Assembly (NCBI GenBank): GCA_945862355.1
Contig: CAMAYR010000032.1
Span: forward strand, 1 to 32,771
Direction: 5' to 3'
Source: Devosia equisanguinis
GTDB lineage: Bacteria > Pseudomonadota > Alphaproteobacteria > Rhizobiales > Hyphomicrobiaceae
DNA length: 32,771 bases
Under the pieces are notes generated by a model. The model made no database searches. It was not told the DNA's origin and was given only the letters and a program-made list of their open reading frames with translations. Position 1 is the first letter of the stretch, and every line of letters starts with the position of its first letter. This document shows, one piece after another, positions 1-8,285 of the stretch. The position numbers and the translations under genes are program-made.

Positions 1-1
1 G

Positions 2-214
2 AAGGCGGAGGATACCAGCCGCGAAACGGCGCTGGAGGAGGCTTGGGAGGCCATCCTGGAAGTCGCCGATCCGCGGTCGCGGCGCATCTGGGACGATCGC
101 AACATGAGGGTTGGCGAGGCGCCAGGCTTCCAGGTGACGCGCATCGTGACCAAGTGCTCGCAGATCAGGAACGGATACGCCTGCCAGATCGAGGCGACGC
201 TATGCCGGCAATGA
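2..214 (+). CDS. 3' end of an unrecognised protein (partial)
   Basis: An open frame enters from the left edge and ends at a TGA at 212-214, giving the last 70 residues of a protein. The segment has a charged, probably helical start (ETALEEAWEAILE), then a stretch with RSRRIWDD and a more hydrophobic end with two cysteines (TKCSQI, GYACQIEATLC). The composition looks like real coding sequence, more so than the overlapping frame that begins at base 43. I do not recognise the family. The next gene, dapE, points the other way and ends 60 bases downstream, so the two converge. No clear terminator hairpin is visible between them. Confidence 0.5.
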   Translation, partial: KAEDTSRETALEEAWEAILEVADPRSRRIWDDRNMRVGEAPGFQVTRIVTKCSQIRNGYACQIEATLCRQ

Positions 215-274
215 TTCCGCCGAGCGGCACTGCCGATTGATCGCCTTGTCCGCTCGAGGGTATGAGCCCAACGG

Positions 275-1477
275 TCAGCCGAAGTAGCGCTCCAGGAACT
301 CGGCGTAGACTTTCGTGAGGCGGTGCAGGTCGTCCACCGTGCAGCGCTCGTCGACCTGGTGGATGGTCTTGTTCATGAGACCGAACTCGATCACCGGGCA
401 GTGGAAGTGGATGAAGCGCGCATCAGAGGTTCCGCCGCCCGTGGACAAGCGGGGCGTCAGACCCGTGATCCTCGAAACGGCGGCGGACATGGTGTCGACG
501 AGCGGTCCTGGCTCGGTGCGGAAGACGTCGCCGGTGCCGCTGAACGTAACGCTCCAGCGGAAGCTGGCGTTGGCGGGAAAGTCGCTGGCTACGGCCTCGC
601 AGATGGCGCGGACATGCGCCTCCACCTTCGGCCGCGTCCAAAGATCGTTGTAGCGGATGTTGAGCTTCGCGCGCGCCTCGGACGGTATGACGTTGGTCGC
701 AGTATTGTTGACCGAGATCACCGTGACCTCGAGGCTCGAGGCCTCGAAGTGGGCGGTGCCTTGGTCGAGCGGAGCCGATGACAGCCGGTCGATCATGCGC
801 GCGAGTTTCGGCACGGGGTTGTCTGCCGAGCGCGGGTAGGCGGCGTGGCCTTGCTTGCCGTGGACGACGAGCTCGCCGTTGAGGCTCCCGCGCCGGCCGA
901 TCTTGAGCTCGTCGCCGATCGCCTCGAGGCTGGAAGGCTCGCCGACGATGCAGGCGTCCATGCGCTCGCCGTTCTGCTTCATCCAGTCGAGCACCTTCAC
1001 CGTGCCGTTGATGGAGGGGCCTTCCTCGTCGCCCGTGATGAGAAACGAGATGGCGCCGGGGAAGCTGTCGCCGCGCTTGCGGAGGAATGCCAGCGCCGCG
1101 ACAGCGAAGCATGCTACGGCGCCCTTCATGTCGATGGCACCGCGGCCCCAGAGCACACCGGCCTCTATGACGGCGTCGAATGGCGGGTGGGTCCAGGCCG
1201 TCTCGTCGCCGGGCGGCACGACGTCGGTGTGGCCAGCGAAGCATAGATGCGGGCCGTTGGTGCCGATGGTGCCGAAACGAGCGTAGAGATTGTCGACATC
1301 GGGCGTGCCGGCCTCGCCGAACGGCAGCCTGTGACAGTTGAACCCGGCTGGTTCCAGGACCGATTGCAGGAGCGTCAGGGCGCCGCCTTCGGCCGGCGTC
1401 ACGCTGCGGCAGCGGATCAGCGCCTGGGCGAGCGCGACGGGGTCGGTCGACAAACGCGAGAGGTCGGCAGCGGTCAT
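275..1477 (-). CDS. dapE: Succinyl-diaminopimelate desuccinylase
   Basis: A 400-residue M20-family metallopeptidase-like enzyme. DapE hydrolyses N-succinyl-LL-2,6-diaminopimelate to LL-diaminopimelate and succinate in the cytoplasm, supplying lysine and peptidoglycan. Visible di-zinc motifs: H83 and D85 in FAGHTDVVPPGD, D116 in GRGAIDMKGA, the catalytic/ligand Glu pair in ITGDEEGPS (151-152), and the C-terminal HQVDERC. The GRRGSLNG and GKQGHAAYP segments mark the lid/dimerisation domain, and STGGGTSDARF is also typical. The frame stays open upstream to a TTG at 1570, but the ATG at 1477 (MTAADLSRL) gives the family's normal length and is preferred. No strong ribosome binding site is visible there, so the start is less certain than the identity. 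The gene stands alone, with 538 bases of non-coding DNA upstream. Confidence 0.95.
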   Translation of the reverse strand: MTAADLSRLSTDPVALAQALIRCRSVTPAEGGALTLLQSVLEPAGFNCHRLPFGEAGTPDVDNLYARFGTIGTNGPHLCFAGHTDVVPPGDETAWTHPPFDAVIEAGVLWGRGAIDMKGAVACFAVAALAFLRKRGDSFPGAISFLITGDEEGPSINGTVKVLDWMKQNGERMDACIVGEPSSLEAIGDELKIGRRGSLNGELVVHGKQGHAAYPRSADNPVPKLARMIDRLSSAPLDQGTAHFEASSLEVTVISVNNTATNVIPSEARAKLNIRYNDLWTRPKVEAHVRAICEAVASDFPANASFRWSVTFSGTGDVFRTEPGPLVDTMSAAVSRITGLTPRLSTGGGTSDARFIHFHCPVIEFGLMNKTIHQVDERCTVDDLHRLTKVYAEFLERYFG

Positions 1478-2015
1478 GGCTTGCAATCGGTTGATGTCGG
1501 GGAAGGTCCCCCTTTCAACGCGAAAAGGGCGCAGGCCGCAAGACCCACGCCCGGCAATCCGTTTCGGCAAGACGCATACTCTACAGGCCGTTTCGGACTG
1601 CCATTCGATCGGGGCCGATCCACGAAGGAGGCCGCTGGTTAAGCATCAGCGGGTTTAATCTAACGCAAAAGCAGCGTGTGTGCAACTATAAGTTGTGGTT
1701 TTCCGTTTTGCTATCGTGAGCGACTTAGCTTCGCGCACTCTGGCGCGAGGCTTTGCGGGGCGGTGCCCGGCATCGCTCGCTAGTGTTCCGGTACTGACAT
1801 TTGCTTCCCGTTGCGGCGAGGCTCGGTGCAAATGTATGAACCGTAAGAAACACTATCAAGTCTATGATTCTAGTGTATCTTCGTCATCTGACGTTTGGTT
1901 GAGAGCCTAGCCGCAAGCGGGCACCAAACGTCAGATGCGCTACACGAGTGAGACGTCGCGCCATAGTTGACCGATGGTGCGGCAAGTCTCGTTTCGACTG
2001 TCGTGCGACGGGGCA
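1478..2015. other. 538-base intergenic region upstream of dapE
   Basis: This gap lies between the dapE start and the end of the DUF805 gene, both on the minus strand. It is locally AT-richer around 1640-1700 and holds a small interrupted palindrome, CAACT-ATA-AGTTG, at 1683-1695. A much stronger inverted repeat lies at 1885-1937 and is listed separately. The dapE promoter is probably in the dapE-proximal half, but I cannot fix -35/-10 elements. The only plus-strand frame here (1695-1910) has a composition unlike a protein and no ribosome binding site, so I do not call it. Confidence 0.5.
1885..1937. repeat. 15-bp perfect inverted repeat (hairpin/cruciform)
   Basis: The arms CATCTGACGTTTGGT (1885-1899) and ACCAAACGTCAGATG (1923-1937) are perfect reverse complements around a 23-base centre. 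The centre itself contains a small CCGC-AA-GCGG stem at 1911-1920. GTGTA (1874-1878) and TACAC (1941-1945) extend the pairing beyond a short internal loop. It lies 78 bases past the end of the DUF805 gene and could end that operon, but no T-run follows on either strand. A regulator site or a dispersed repeat are alternatives. Confidence 0.8.
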
Positions 2016-2489
2016 CTAGTCCGGGGTACCTTGGATCTGGTCCAACGGGTCCGGCCCGTAGCGGTTCGGTCCCGATGTGCCGCGCTGGAAGCCGTTCTCG
2101 AACAGGGACCACGTGAAGGCCACGGCCGCACAGGCCATCAGCAGCCGCTCGATTGCCGGCATGCCGTCCGGATCCAGAAAATAGCCGTTGTAATTAGCGA
2201 TCACGAACGCCGTCATGCTAGCGCCGAGTGCAAAGCCCAGCCACCACGGCCAGTCGCGGTCGTTGAAGCGCTTGATCGACACAGCCGTCGTCGGCCAGGC
2301 GAACAACAGGCTCCACACCGTGGCGGCGAACGAGGGAGGCCGAACCTTGCCGCCGGCGTTGGTGAAGCCTTGCGGGTCGATCAGCGAGGCGCCGATGATC
2401 GTCACCGCCATCATCGCGAGCATTCCAAGCCAGTATTCCTGGCGACCGATGCGACCGCGCGGCGATAGGAAGTAGTCCGAAAGCGTCAT
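2016..2489 (-). CDS. DUF805-family small membrane protein
   Basis: A 157-residue protein matching the DUF805 pattern. It begins MTLSDYFLSPRGRIGRQEYW (the family's short soluble start with R-x-GR-x-x-YW), followed by about four hydrophobic segments (near residues 22-38, 56-70, 80-98 and 115-130). The loop SIKRFNDRDWPWW and the C-terminal GPNRYGPDP are hallmarks of the family. The function of DUF805 proteins is not established; they sit in the inner membrane. The ATG overlaps the stop of the upstream gene by four bases (ATGA, 2486-2489), implying translational coupling. The next gene downstream (dapE) is over 500 bases away, so this is the last gene of the cluster starting at yebC. Confidence 0.85.
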   Translation of the reverse strand: MTLSDYFLSPRGRIGRQEYWLGMLAMMAVTIIGASLIDPQGFTNAGGKVRPPSFAATVWSLLFAWPTTAVSIKRFNDRDWPWWLGFALGASMTAFVIANYNGYFLDPDGMPAIERLLMACAAVAFTWSLFENGFQRGTSGPNRYGPDPLDQIQGTPD

Positions 2490-3223
2490 GGTGCAGGTGC
2501 CGCGGCTGGAGATGCGTTGGTGAGCGCGGCGGATGTGGCAGCGCCAGCCTGCGCGATGCGGATCTTCTGCCAGATTTTGCTCGAAAGATTGGCCGTAAGT
2601 TGCTGCAGGTCGCTCGAGGCGGCGACCACTTCGGGATCGCGCGTGCTCTGGGCATAGACCGCCGCCACTTTCGCCGACAGTGACAACATTTCGGAGCAGT
2701 AGTCGAGATAGCGGACGAGCTCGGCCTGATCGAGCCGGCGAACGGGTGAGGCTGGCGTCGGTGCCGCCAGCAGGCTGGCGGGGTCTTTCGTCAGTTGATG
2801 CATGTCGATGACATGAATGATGGAGCGCAATTCGTCGAGATCACCCAACGCCTGCTGCCGTTTCCAACGGCTTTCGAGGGTTGCGAGGAAGATGACCGAG
2901 CCGAACGCGACGATCACGATGCTGAGGCCGGAGTCTATGCCCTGCAGCGTAGAATAGATGCTCTCGGTATCCCGCTTCACCTCGAGGGTCATCGCAACGA
3001 AAGCGATGAGCATCATGCCGACTGCGAGGATTAGGGCGCTCAGGGCCCGGAGCACGTAGTTGGGTCGCTCCAGCATGTGGGCGCGGCGGTCGTTCTCGCG
3101 CGCCAACTCGGTCAGCTCGGCGCTGACCTTGGCGAGGCTCGCGTCGGGAAAGCGCTCGACGACGCGCCGCGTCAGGCGCTCGAGCGTCTCCACGATCCTG
3201 GCCGAGTCGAGCAAACGGTACAT
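2486..3223 (-). CDS. Two-TM membrane protein of unknown function
   Basis: A 245-residue protein with an N-terminal helical, charged region (1-55, with heptad-like ELTELARENDRRAHMLER). Two membrane segments lie near residues 57-80 and 99-116, followed by a long soluble helical C-terminal half (ESRWKRQQALGDLDEL and onward) ending in an Ala/Pro-rich tail. No catalytic motif is seen and I do not recognise the family. The layout (short loop between two TMs, coiled-coil flanks) suits an inner-membrane scaffold or stress protein, but that is only inference. It starts 31 bases downstream of yebC and overlaps the DUF805 gene by four bases, so the three are probably one transcript. Confidence 0.7.
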   Translation of the reverse strand: MYRLLDSARIVETLERLTRRVVERFPDASLAKVSAELTELARENDRRAHMLERPNYVLRALSALILAVGMMLIAFVAMTLEVKRDTESIYSTLQGIDSGLSIVIVAFGSVIFLATLESRWKRQQALGDLDELRSIIHVIDMHQLTKDPASLLAAPTPASPVRRLDQAELVRYLDYCSEMLSLSAKVAAVYAQSTRDPEVVAASSDLQQLTANLSSKIWQKIRIAQAGAATSAALTNASPAAAPAP

Positions 3224-3254
3224 CCGGCCCCTTTCTCACCGCGCCGTCGATGGC

Positions 3255-4004
3255 TCAGGCTGCGGTGAGCCTGGCCATCACGGCCTCGTCGACCTCGAAG
3301 TTGGAGAACACGGCCTGCACGTCGTCATCGTCCTCCAGCGCCGCGATCAGCTTCATGATCGACTGGGCCTGCTCCTCGCCGACCTGCGTGCCCAGGCTGG
3401 GTTTCCACACGGCCTTCACGCTTTCGGGCGGGCCGAGCTTGGCCTCCAAGGCCTGGGCGACGGAGCCGAGACTGTCGAAAGAGCAGGTGACGAGGTGGCC
3501 GCTTTCGTCGGAGGCGACGTCGTCGGCTCCGGCCTCGATCGCGGCATCGAGCACCGCATCGGCCGTGCCGGCGGCCGGCTTGAAGATGATCTCGCCGATA
3601 CGCGCGAACATATGAGAGACAGAGCCCGTCGAGCCGAGGTTGCCACCCTGCTTGGTGAACGCAGCGCGGACGGCACCGCCGGTGCGGTTGCGGTTGTCGG
3701 TCAGCGCCTCGACGATGACCGCCACGCCACCGGGGCCGTAGCCCTCATAGCGCACATTCTCGTAAGCCTCGGTATCGCCGCCCGACGCCTTCTTGATGGC
3801 GCGCTCGATATTGTCCTTGGGCATGTTCTCGGCGCGGGCGGCCTGGACAGCCAGGCGCAGCCGCGGGTTCATGCCCGGGTCAGGCGTGCCGTTCCTGGCA
3901 GAGACAGTGATCTCGCGCCCGAGCTTGGCGAATAGCTTCGCCTTGGCCGCGTCCTGGCGGCCCTTGCGGTGCATGATGTTCTTGAACTGTGAATGTCCGG
4001 CCAT
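3255..4004 (-). CDS. yebC: YebC/PmpR (TACO1) family protein
   Basis: A 249-residue full-length YebC-family protein. The opening [18 protein letters not shown], the segment [16 protein letters not shown], and [19 protein letters not shown] with NRTGGAVR are the family's most conserved blocks. Members were described as DNA-binding transcriptional regulators. More recent work links bacterial YebC and mitochondrial TACO1 to translation of difficult peptide stretches such as polyproline on the ribosome. It acts in the cytoplasm. Many bacteria carry yebC upstream of ruvC; here it is followed by a two-TM protein and a DUF805 protein instead. The region 4005-4156 separates it from the divergently transcribed SRAP gene and probably holds both promoters. 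Confidence 0.95.
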   Translation of the reverse strand: MAGHSQFKNIMHRKGRQDAAKAKLFAKLGREITVSARNGTPDPGMNPRLRLAVQAARAENMPKDNIERAIKKASGGDTEAYENVRYEGYGPGGVAVIVEALTDNRNRTGGAVRAAFTKQGGNLGSTGSVSHMFARIGEIIFKPAAGTADAVLDAAIEAGADDVASDESGHLVTCSFDSLGSVAQALEAKLGPPESVKAVWKPSLGTQVGEEQAQSIMKLIAALEDDDDVQAVFSNFEVDEAVMARLTAA

Positions 4005-4156
4005 GAGTATCTCGTCGTCGATTGCTGCCGCTCCGGCGTTGGCGGACGGCTCGGTTGCTGGGCGTTTCTAGGCGCAAGTCGCGGCAAAATCCATATGGCC
4101 TGTCCGCTTCAGGGCGTTATTGTCCTGCGATCCCGATGCCCCGGTGTTGTCGAGCG

Positions 4157-4813
4157 ATGTGCAATCTCTACTCTATGACCGCAACCCGCGAAGCCATGCT
4201 GCGGCTTTTCCAGGTGAGCCACAACCGAGCCGCGATGTTCGATCCGCTGCCGGCGATCTTTCCCGGGCGCAGCGCTCCCGTGCTTCGCCTCGCCGCGGAC
4301 GGTGAGTCCGAGATCGTGGCCATGAGCTGGGGCTTCGTGCTGCCGATGGAGGGGCGGGCACCGAAGCGGGTGACCAATACGCGCGACGACAAGGTCGATA
4401 GCCGGTTCTGGCGCGCCTCATTCGACCGGCGGCGCTGCCTGGTGCCGGCCACCTCGTTCGCTGAGCCGCATGACGACCGCAAGCCGGCGACGTGGCACTG
4501 GTTCGCACTTTCCGGCGAGGAAGCGCGGCCGCTGTTTGCCTTCGCCGGGATCTGGCAGCGCTGGCGGGGGGCGGTGAAAAAGGATGGCCCGAGCCTCGAG
4601 ATCGACGTCTACAGCTTCATGACGACGGCGCCGAACGCGCTCACGGCGAGCATAAATCACGAGCGGTCGCCGGTGGTGCTGGCGGGCGAGGCTGAATTCG
4701 AGGCCTGGCTCCACGGCGACGAGACTTCTGCCCGCGGCCTGCTGCATCCGCTGCCCGCCGAGCGCATGAGGATCGTACAAGAAGGCTTCGAGAAGCTTGA
4801 CCTGCAGGCCTGA
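4157..4813 (+). CDS. SRAP-domain protein (YedK/HMCES family)
   Basis: A 218-residue SRAP-domain protein. In this family the second residue, a cysteine exposed after Met removal, forms a thiazolidine cross-link with abasic sites in single-stranded DNA, shielding them. I chose the ATG at 4157 because it places Cys at position 2 (MCNLYSMT); the longer frame from 4022 would bury it. Other conserved positions: the Asn-Arg of VTNTRDDK, RRCLVPATSFAEP (family: RCL(I/V)PA-GFYEW, with the active-site Glu kept), FAFAGIW, TTAPNALTASINHERSP (family: H-R-MP, His kept). The flanking positions vary from the consensus, suggesting a divergent clade. It is transcribed away from yebC. Confidence 0.9.
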   Translation: MCNLYSMTATREAMLRLFQVSHNRAAMFDPLPAIFPGRSAPVLRLAADGESEIVAMSWGFVLPMEGRAPKRVTNTRDDKVDSRFWRASFDRRRCLVPATSFAEPHDDRKPATWHWFALSGEEARPLFAFAGIWQRWRGAVKKDGPSLEIDVYSFMTTAPNALTASINHERSPVVLAGEAEFEAWLHGDETSARGLLHPLPAERMRIVQEGFEKLDLQA

Positions 4814-4923
4814 GCGTTCAGGCGCAGTGCCCTCGCCCATAGCCTCTGCCTGCGCATGGTCCAGCTTTACAGTGCTTTGGGCTTGGCATATGGCATACCA
4901 GAGAGCCACGGAGGATGCCGCGT

Positions 4924-5547
4924 ATGCCGCTGACCGAGAGCCAAGTCGAAAGGCTAGCCATCCGCGAGATGGTCGAGAATTGGGCCGTGTGGCGCGATGC
5001 CGGCGATTGGGATCGGTTCCGGGGCGTCTGGCATCCCGAAGGGCAGATGTGGGCCACCTGGTTCCAGGGCACATTCGACGAGTTCATCAAGGTCAGTCGC
5101 GAGGGCTTCGCGAAGGGCGTGCGCATCCTGCACTTCCTGGGCGGCTCATCGATCGATCTCGCGCTCGAGAACAAGCCGTTTGCTCGGGCCATCGCGCAAA
5201 CGAAGATGACCATCAGCCAGCGCGCCATATTGCACGACGTGGAGGTCGACGTCGTTTGCACGGGGCGATTCTACGACTTCATCGAGAAGCGCGACGGCGA
5301 GTGGCGGATCGTGCTGCGTCGCCTTGTCTACGAGAAGGACAGGATGGACCCGGTAGATCCCGGCAAGACCCTGCAACTCGACCCCAAGCTGCTTGCCGAA
5401 TTCCCGGTCGGCTACCGCCATCTCGCCTATCTGCAGACCACCATAGGCTACAAGGTGAAGAAAGACATGGCCGGCCTCGTCGGGCCCGACGTCGACGCGC
5501 TCTATGCGCTCGGCAAGGGCTGGCTCGAGGGCAAGCCGGCGCTCTGA
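4924..5547 (+). CDS. SnoaL-like (NTF2-fold) protein
   Basis: A 207-residue protein with the SnoaL-like/NTF2-like signature. The N-terminal helix pair (ESQVERLAIREMVENWAVWRDAGDWDRF) leads into VWHPEGQMWATWFQGT. A cone-shaped beta domain follows (RAIAQTKMTISQRA, VDVVCTGRFYDFIEKRDGEWRIVLRRLVYEKDRMDPVDP). Relatives include polyketide cyclases, dehydratases and ring-hydroxylating dioxygenase small subunits; the real substrate is unknown. An ATG at 4915 is possible, but CGGAGG at 4909-4914 touches it. The ATG at 4924 has 9 bases of spacing and is preferred. It sits alone between the SRAP gene and fhs. Confidence 0.75.
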   Translation: MPLTESQVERLAIREMVENWAVWRDAGDWDRFRGVWHPEGQMWATWFQGTFDEFIKVSREGFAKGVRILHFLGGSSIDLALENKPFARAIAQTKMTISQRAILHDVEVDVVCTGRFYDFIEKRDGEWRIVLRRLVYEKDRMDPVDPGKTLQLDPKLLAEFPVGYRHLAYLQTTIGYKVKKDMAGLVGPDVDALYALGKGWLEGKPAL

Positions 5548-5569
5548 GTGCCCAATTCTCTGAGCCGTA

Positions 5570-5645
5570 GGTCGGGCTGAGCATTTCAGCGATGCCCGAC
5601 GTACCGCAACGACATCGTCGGGCTTCGCCCGTGCTCTGCCCGACC
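5570..5645. repeat. Cluster of palindromes built on GTCGGGC/GCCCGAC
   Basis: Within 76 bases the motif GTCGGGC and its complement recur. GGTCGGGC at 5570-5577 can pair with GCCCGAC at 5594-5600 or with GCCCGACC at 5638-5645. An inner GCTGA/TCAGC stem lies at 5576-5590. A compact CGGGC-TTC-GCCCG hairpin follows just before the right-hand arm. The arrangement resembles the dispersed palindromic elements of alphaproteobacterial genomes, and it could also end transcription of the SnoaL-like gene. It lies in the fhs leader, between 5548 and 5682. Confidence 0.6.
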
Positions 5646-5682
5646 TTCGAAATCATCACAATCCCTGGGAGAAAACTCAGCC

Positions 5683-7356
5683 ATGACCGTCAAGTCCGAC
5701 ATCGAAATCGCGCGCGAAGCCAAGATGAAGCCGATCGCGGAGATCGGCGCCAAGATCGGCATTCCAGCCGACGCGCTGCTGCAGTATGGCCCGACAAAGG
5801 CGAAGATCTCCTACGAGTACATCCAGGCGCAGCAGGCCAAGCAGGACGGTAAGCTGATCCTCGTCACCGCGATCAGCCCGACGCCGGCCGGCGAAGGCAA
5901 GACGACGACGACGGTGGGCTTGGGCGATGGCCTCAATCGCATCGGCAAGAAGGCGATGAGTTGCCTGCGCGAGCCGTCGCTGGGTCCGTGCTTCGGCGTC
6001 AAAGGTGGTGCTGCCGGCGGCGGCTACTCCCAGGTCGTGCCGATGGAGGACATCAATCTCCACTTCACCGGCGACTTCCACGCGATCACGTCGGCGCACA
6101 ACCTGCTCTCCGCGCTGATCGACAACCACATCTACGGGGGCAAGTCGCTCGGCATCGACGAGCGCCGCATCGCCTGGCGCCGCGTGATGGACATGAACGA
6201 CCGGGCGCTTCGCTCGATCGTCGGCTCGCTCGGCGGCGTGGCCAACGGCTTCCCCCGCGAGGACGGCTTCGACATCACGGTCGCCTCTGAGATCATGGCG
6301 ATCTTCTGCCTCGCCAACGACCTCAAGGATCTCGAGAAGCGCATCGGCAACATCGTGATCGGCTACACCCGCGACCGCAAGCCGATCACGGCGAAGCAGT
6401 TGAAGGGCGACGGTGCGATGACCGTGCTCCTGAAGGACGCGCTCATGCCGAACCTGGTGCAGACGCTGGAGAACAACCCCGTGTTCATCCACGGCGGTCC
6501 GTTCGCCAACATCGCGCACGGCTGTAACTCCGTGCTCGCCACCAAGACTGCGCTCAAGCTCGTCGACTATGTGGTGACAGAAGCCGGCTTCGGTGCCGAT
6601 CTCGGCGCGGAGAAGTTCTTCGACATCAAGTGCCGAAAGGCGGGCCTGAAGCCTGCCGCAGCGGTGATCGTTGCGACCATCCGCGCGCTCAAGATGCACG
6701 GCGGCGTCGCCAAGGACGAACTCAAGGGCGAGAACACGGCAGCCGTCGCCAAGGGCTGCGACAACCTCAAGCGCCACATCCAGAACGTGAAGAAGTTCGG
6801 CGTGCCGCCGATCGTCGCGATCAACAAGTTCATCACCGACACCGAAGCGGAGGTCGCGGAGGTGATCAAGGCAGCCGAGAGCCTGGGCGTGAAGGCCTTC
6901 CTGTGCGAGCACTGGGGCAAGGGCGGTGCCGGCATCGAAGAGCTCGCGCGGCACGTCGTCGAGGTCGCGGACAGCGGCGTGGCGAATTTCGCGCCGCTCT
7001 ATCCCGACGAGATGCCGCTGTGGGACAAGGTCAAGACGATCGCAACGTCGATCTATGGCGCTTCCGACATCGTGGCCGACACCTCCGTGCGTAATCAGTT
7101 CAAGGACCTGCAGGTCAACTACGGTCATCTGCCGGTGTGCATGGCCAAGACGCAGTACTCGTTCTCGACCGACCCGAACCTGCGCGGCGCGCCGACGGGC
7201 CACGTCGTGCCGGTGCGTGAGCTTCGCCTGTCGGCAGGTGCGGAGTTCATCGTCGTCATCACCGGCGACATCATGACGATGCCGGGCCTACCCCGCGTGC
7301 CGAGCGCCGACAACATCCGCCTCAACGAGATGGGCCAGATCGAGGGTCTGTTCTGA
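5683..7356 (+). CDS. fhs: Formate--tetrahydrofolate ligase
   Basis: A 557-residue full-length enzyme. It joins formate to tetrahydrofolate with ATP, giving 10-formyl-THF for purine and fMet synthesis or C1 assimilation; it works as a cytoplasmic tetramer. The nucleotide loop is [12 protein letters not shown] (about residues 65-76). Other family blocks are [24 protein letters not shown] (in two parts), [36 protein letters not shown] and the late [15 protein letters not shown]. The ATG at 5683 follows GGGAG at 5669-5673. The gene is not flanked by folD or other C1 genes, and its 3' end converges on a TetR-like regulator through a shared hairpin. In methylotrophs fhs serves C1 metabolism, but nothing else here shows methylotrophy. 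Confidence 0.97.
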   Translation: MTVKSDIEIAREAKMKPIAEIGAKIGIPADALLQYGPTKAKISYEYIQAQQAKQDGKLILVTAISPTPAGEGKTTTTVGLGDGLNRIGKKAMSCLREPSLGPCFGVKGGAAGGGYSQVVPMEDINLHFTGDFHAITSAHNLLSALIDNHIYGGKSLGIDERRIAWRRVMDMNDRALRSIVGSLGGVANGFPREDGFDITVASEIMAIFCLANDLKDLEKRIGNIVIGYTRDRKPITAKQLKGDGAMTVLLKDALMPNLVQTLENNPVFIHGGPFANIAHGCNSVLATKTALKLVDYVVTEAGFGADLGAEKFFDIKCRKAGLKPAAAVIVATIRALKMHGGVAKDELKGENTAAVAKGCDNLKRHIQNVKKFGVPPIVAINKFITDTEAEVAEVIKAAESLGVKAFLCEHWGKGGAGIEELARHVVEVADSGVANFAPLYPDEMPLWDKVKTIATSIYGASDIVADTSVRNQFKDLQVNYGHLPVCMAKTQYSFSTDPNLRGAPTGHVVPVRELRLSAGAEFIVVITGDIMTMPGLPRVPSADNIRLNEMGQIEGLF

Positions 7357-7358
7357 CG

Positions 7359-7397
7359 TGATCTGATGTCGGCCCTTCGTGGTCCGACACGAGATCA
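7359..7397. terminator. Hairpin between converging fhs and tetR-like gene
   Basis: TGATCT (7359-7364) pairs with AGATCA (7392-7397), and TGTCGG (7367-7372) with CCGACA (7384-7389). Two unpaired bases lie on each side between the two stems, and the loop is 11 bases. It starts three bases after the fhs stop, and its right arm contains the stop codon of the opposite gene. It could serve both genes as a terminator, though no clear T-run is present. Confidence 0.6.
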
Positions 7398-8081
7398 GCC
7401 GCTGTCGCCCGCTGACGGATTGAAGTCCGCAGCGGGCGATCGCTTTTCAGGTTTCCGGCCGAGCGGCGAGCCGGCGAACAGCTCGCCGAGCCGCTTGCCG
7501 ATGCTCGAAACGGTGTCGCAAGCACCCTCTACTGCCTGGATGCTCCGCTCGCCGCTGCGCAACTGGCGGTCGAGGGCTGCCATCGTCCGCGCCATGCCCG
7601 GGTCGTCATCGTCGAGCCAGGTGCGGAAGACAGAGGCGTAGACCGACGCTAGGCCAAGGGTGCGCACGGAGCCGCGCGGGCCCGAAGAGTCGATGCCCGC
7701 CGCCGAGAGCATCCACTGCTGCGAGGACAACGCGGCGCCGAGCATCGCGAGGTCGGGCTCTGCGTCTTTCATGATCGAGCGGAGCGCTGCCTTGTAGGGC
7801 ATCAGCAGGTCGAAGCGCGCCATCACCACCTCGAACAGCGCGTCGCGCGCGCTGGAATCGGCTGCCGGCTTGCGGGCCTGTGCGAGCAGCGCAGCGTCGA
7901 TCGCACGCACGAAGCCGCGGAGGATGGCCGGCTTGCCGTCGAAACGAGCGCGGATTTCGGCCAGGGTGAGCCCCGCCGTATCGGCAATCTCCATCAGGCT
8001 GATCGACGCCCACGGGCGATCTGCAGCCAGCTTCAGGGCGGCGGAGACGATCCGGCCCTTGATCGTTGTCGCATCGAGCAT
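7395..8081 (-). CDS. TetR-like transcriptional regulator
   Basis: A 228-residue protein with a TetR-type N-terminal helix-turn-helix: IVSAALKLAADRPWASISLMEIADTAGLTLAEIRARF matches the family's helix 1 to 3 pattern. The C-terminal part is a helical ligand or dimer domain, with VRTLGLASVYASVFRTWLDDDDPGMARTMAALDRQLRSGE resembling COQ9/TetR proteins of alphaproteobacteria. The frame continues upstream to a GTG at 8171, but ATG 8081 is preceded by CAGCAGG at normal spacing and starts right before the HTH. It is divergent from the dienelactone hydrolase gene with 204 bases between, so that gene is a possible target. Its end converges on fhs. Ligand unknown. Confidence 0.8.
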   Translation of the reverse strand: MLDATTIKGRIVSAALKLAADRPWASISLMEIADTAGLTLAEIRARFDGKPAILRGFVRAIDAALLAQARKPAADSSARDALFEVVMARFDLLMPYKAALRSIMKDAEPDLAMLGAALSSQQWMLSAAGIDSSGPRGSVRTLGLASVYASVFRTWLDDDDPGMARTMAALDRQLRSGERSIQAVEGACDTVSSIGKRLGELFAGSPLGRKPEKRSPAADFNPSAGDSG

Positions 8082-8285
8082 ATCGGAACCTGCTGGAAAT
8101 TCCTTTGGAAGGCCCACGGCATCACCATGGACACCATGCCTTATGTAGGTTGGAGAGCGCCGCTTCGCCACCGGTTGCGAGGACAGCCAGACCGTAGCGT
8201 GATCGCAGGCGTTCGGTTAAAGAGTGGCCTTGTCTGCGACATTTGCACCGACCCATGAGGTCATCAGTCAAGGGAGTTAACAACC

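Noticed and set aside
423..1244. 273-residue minus-strand frame inside dapE
   Set aside because: Arg-rich translation overlapping dapE in another frame; no start signal or motif.
1695..1910. 71-residue plus-strand frame in the dapE upstream gap
   Set aside because: No ribosome binding site, no protein-like pattern, and its end runs into the inverted repeat.
5677..7203. 508-residue open frame antisense to fhs
   Set aside because: Arg/Asp/Val-rich translation of GC-rich codon periodicity; fhs motifs on the plus strand are unmistakable.
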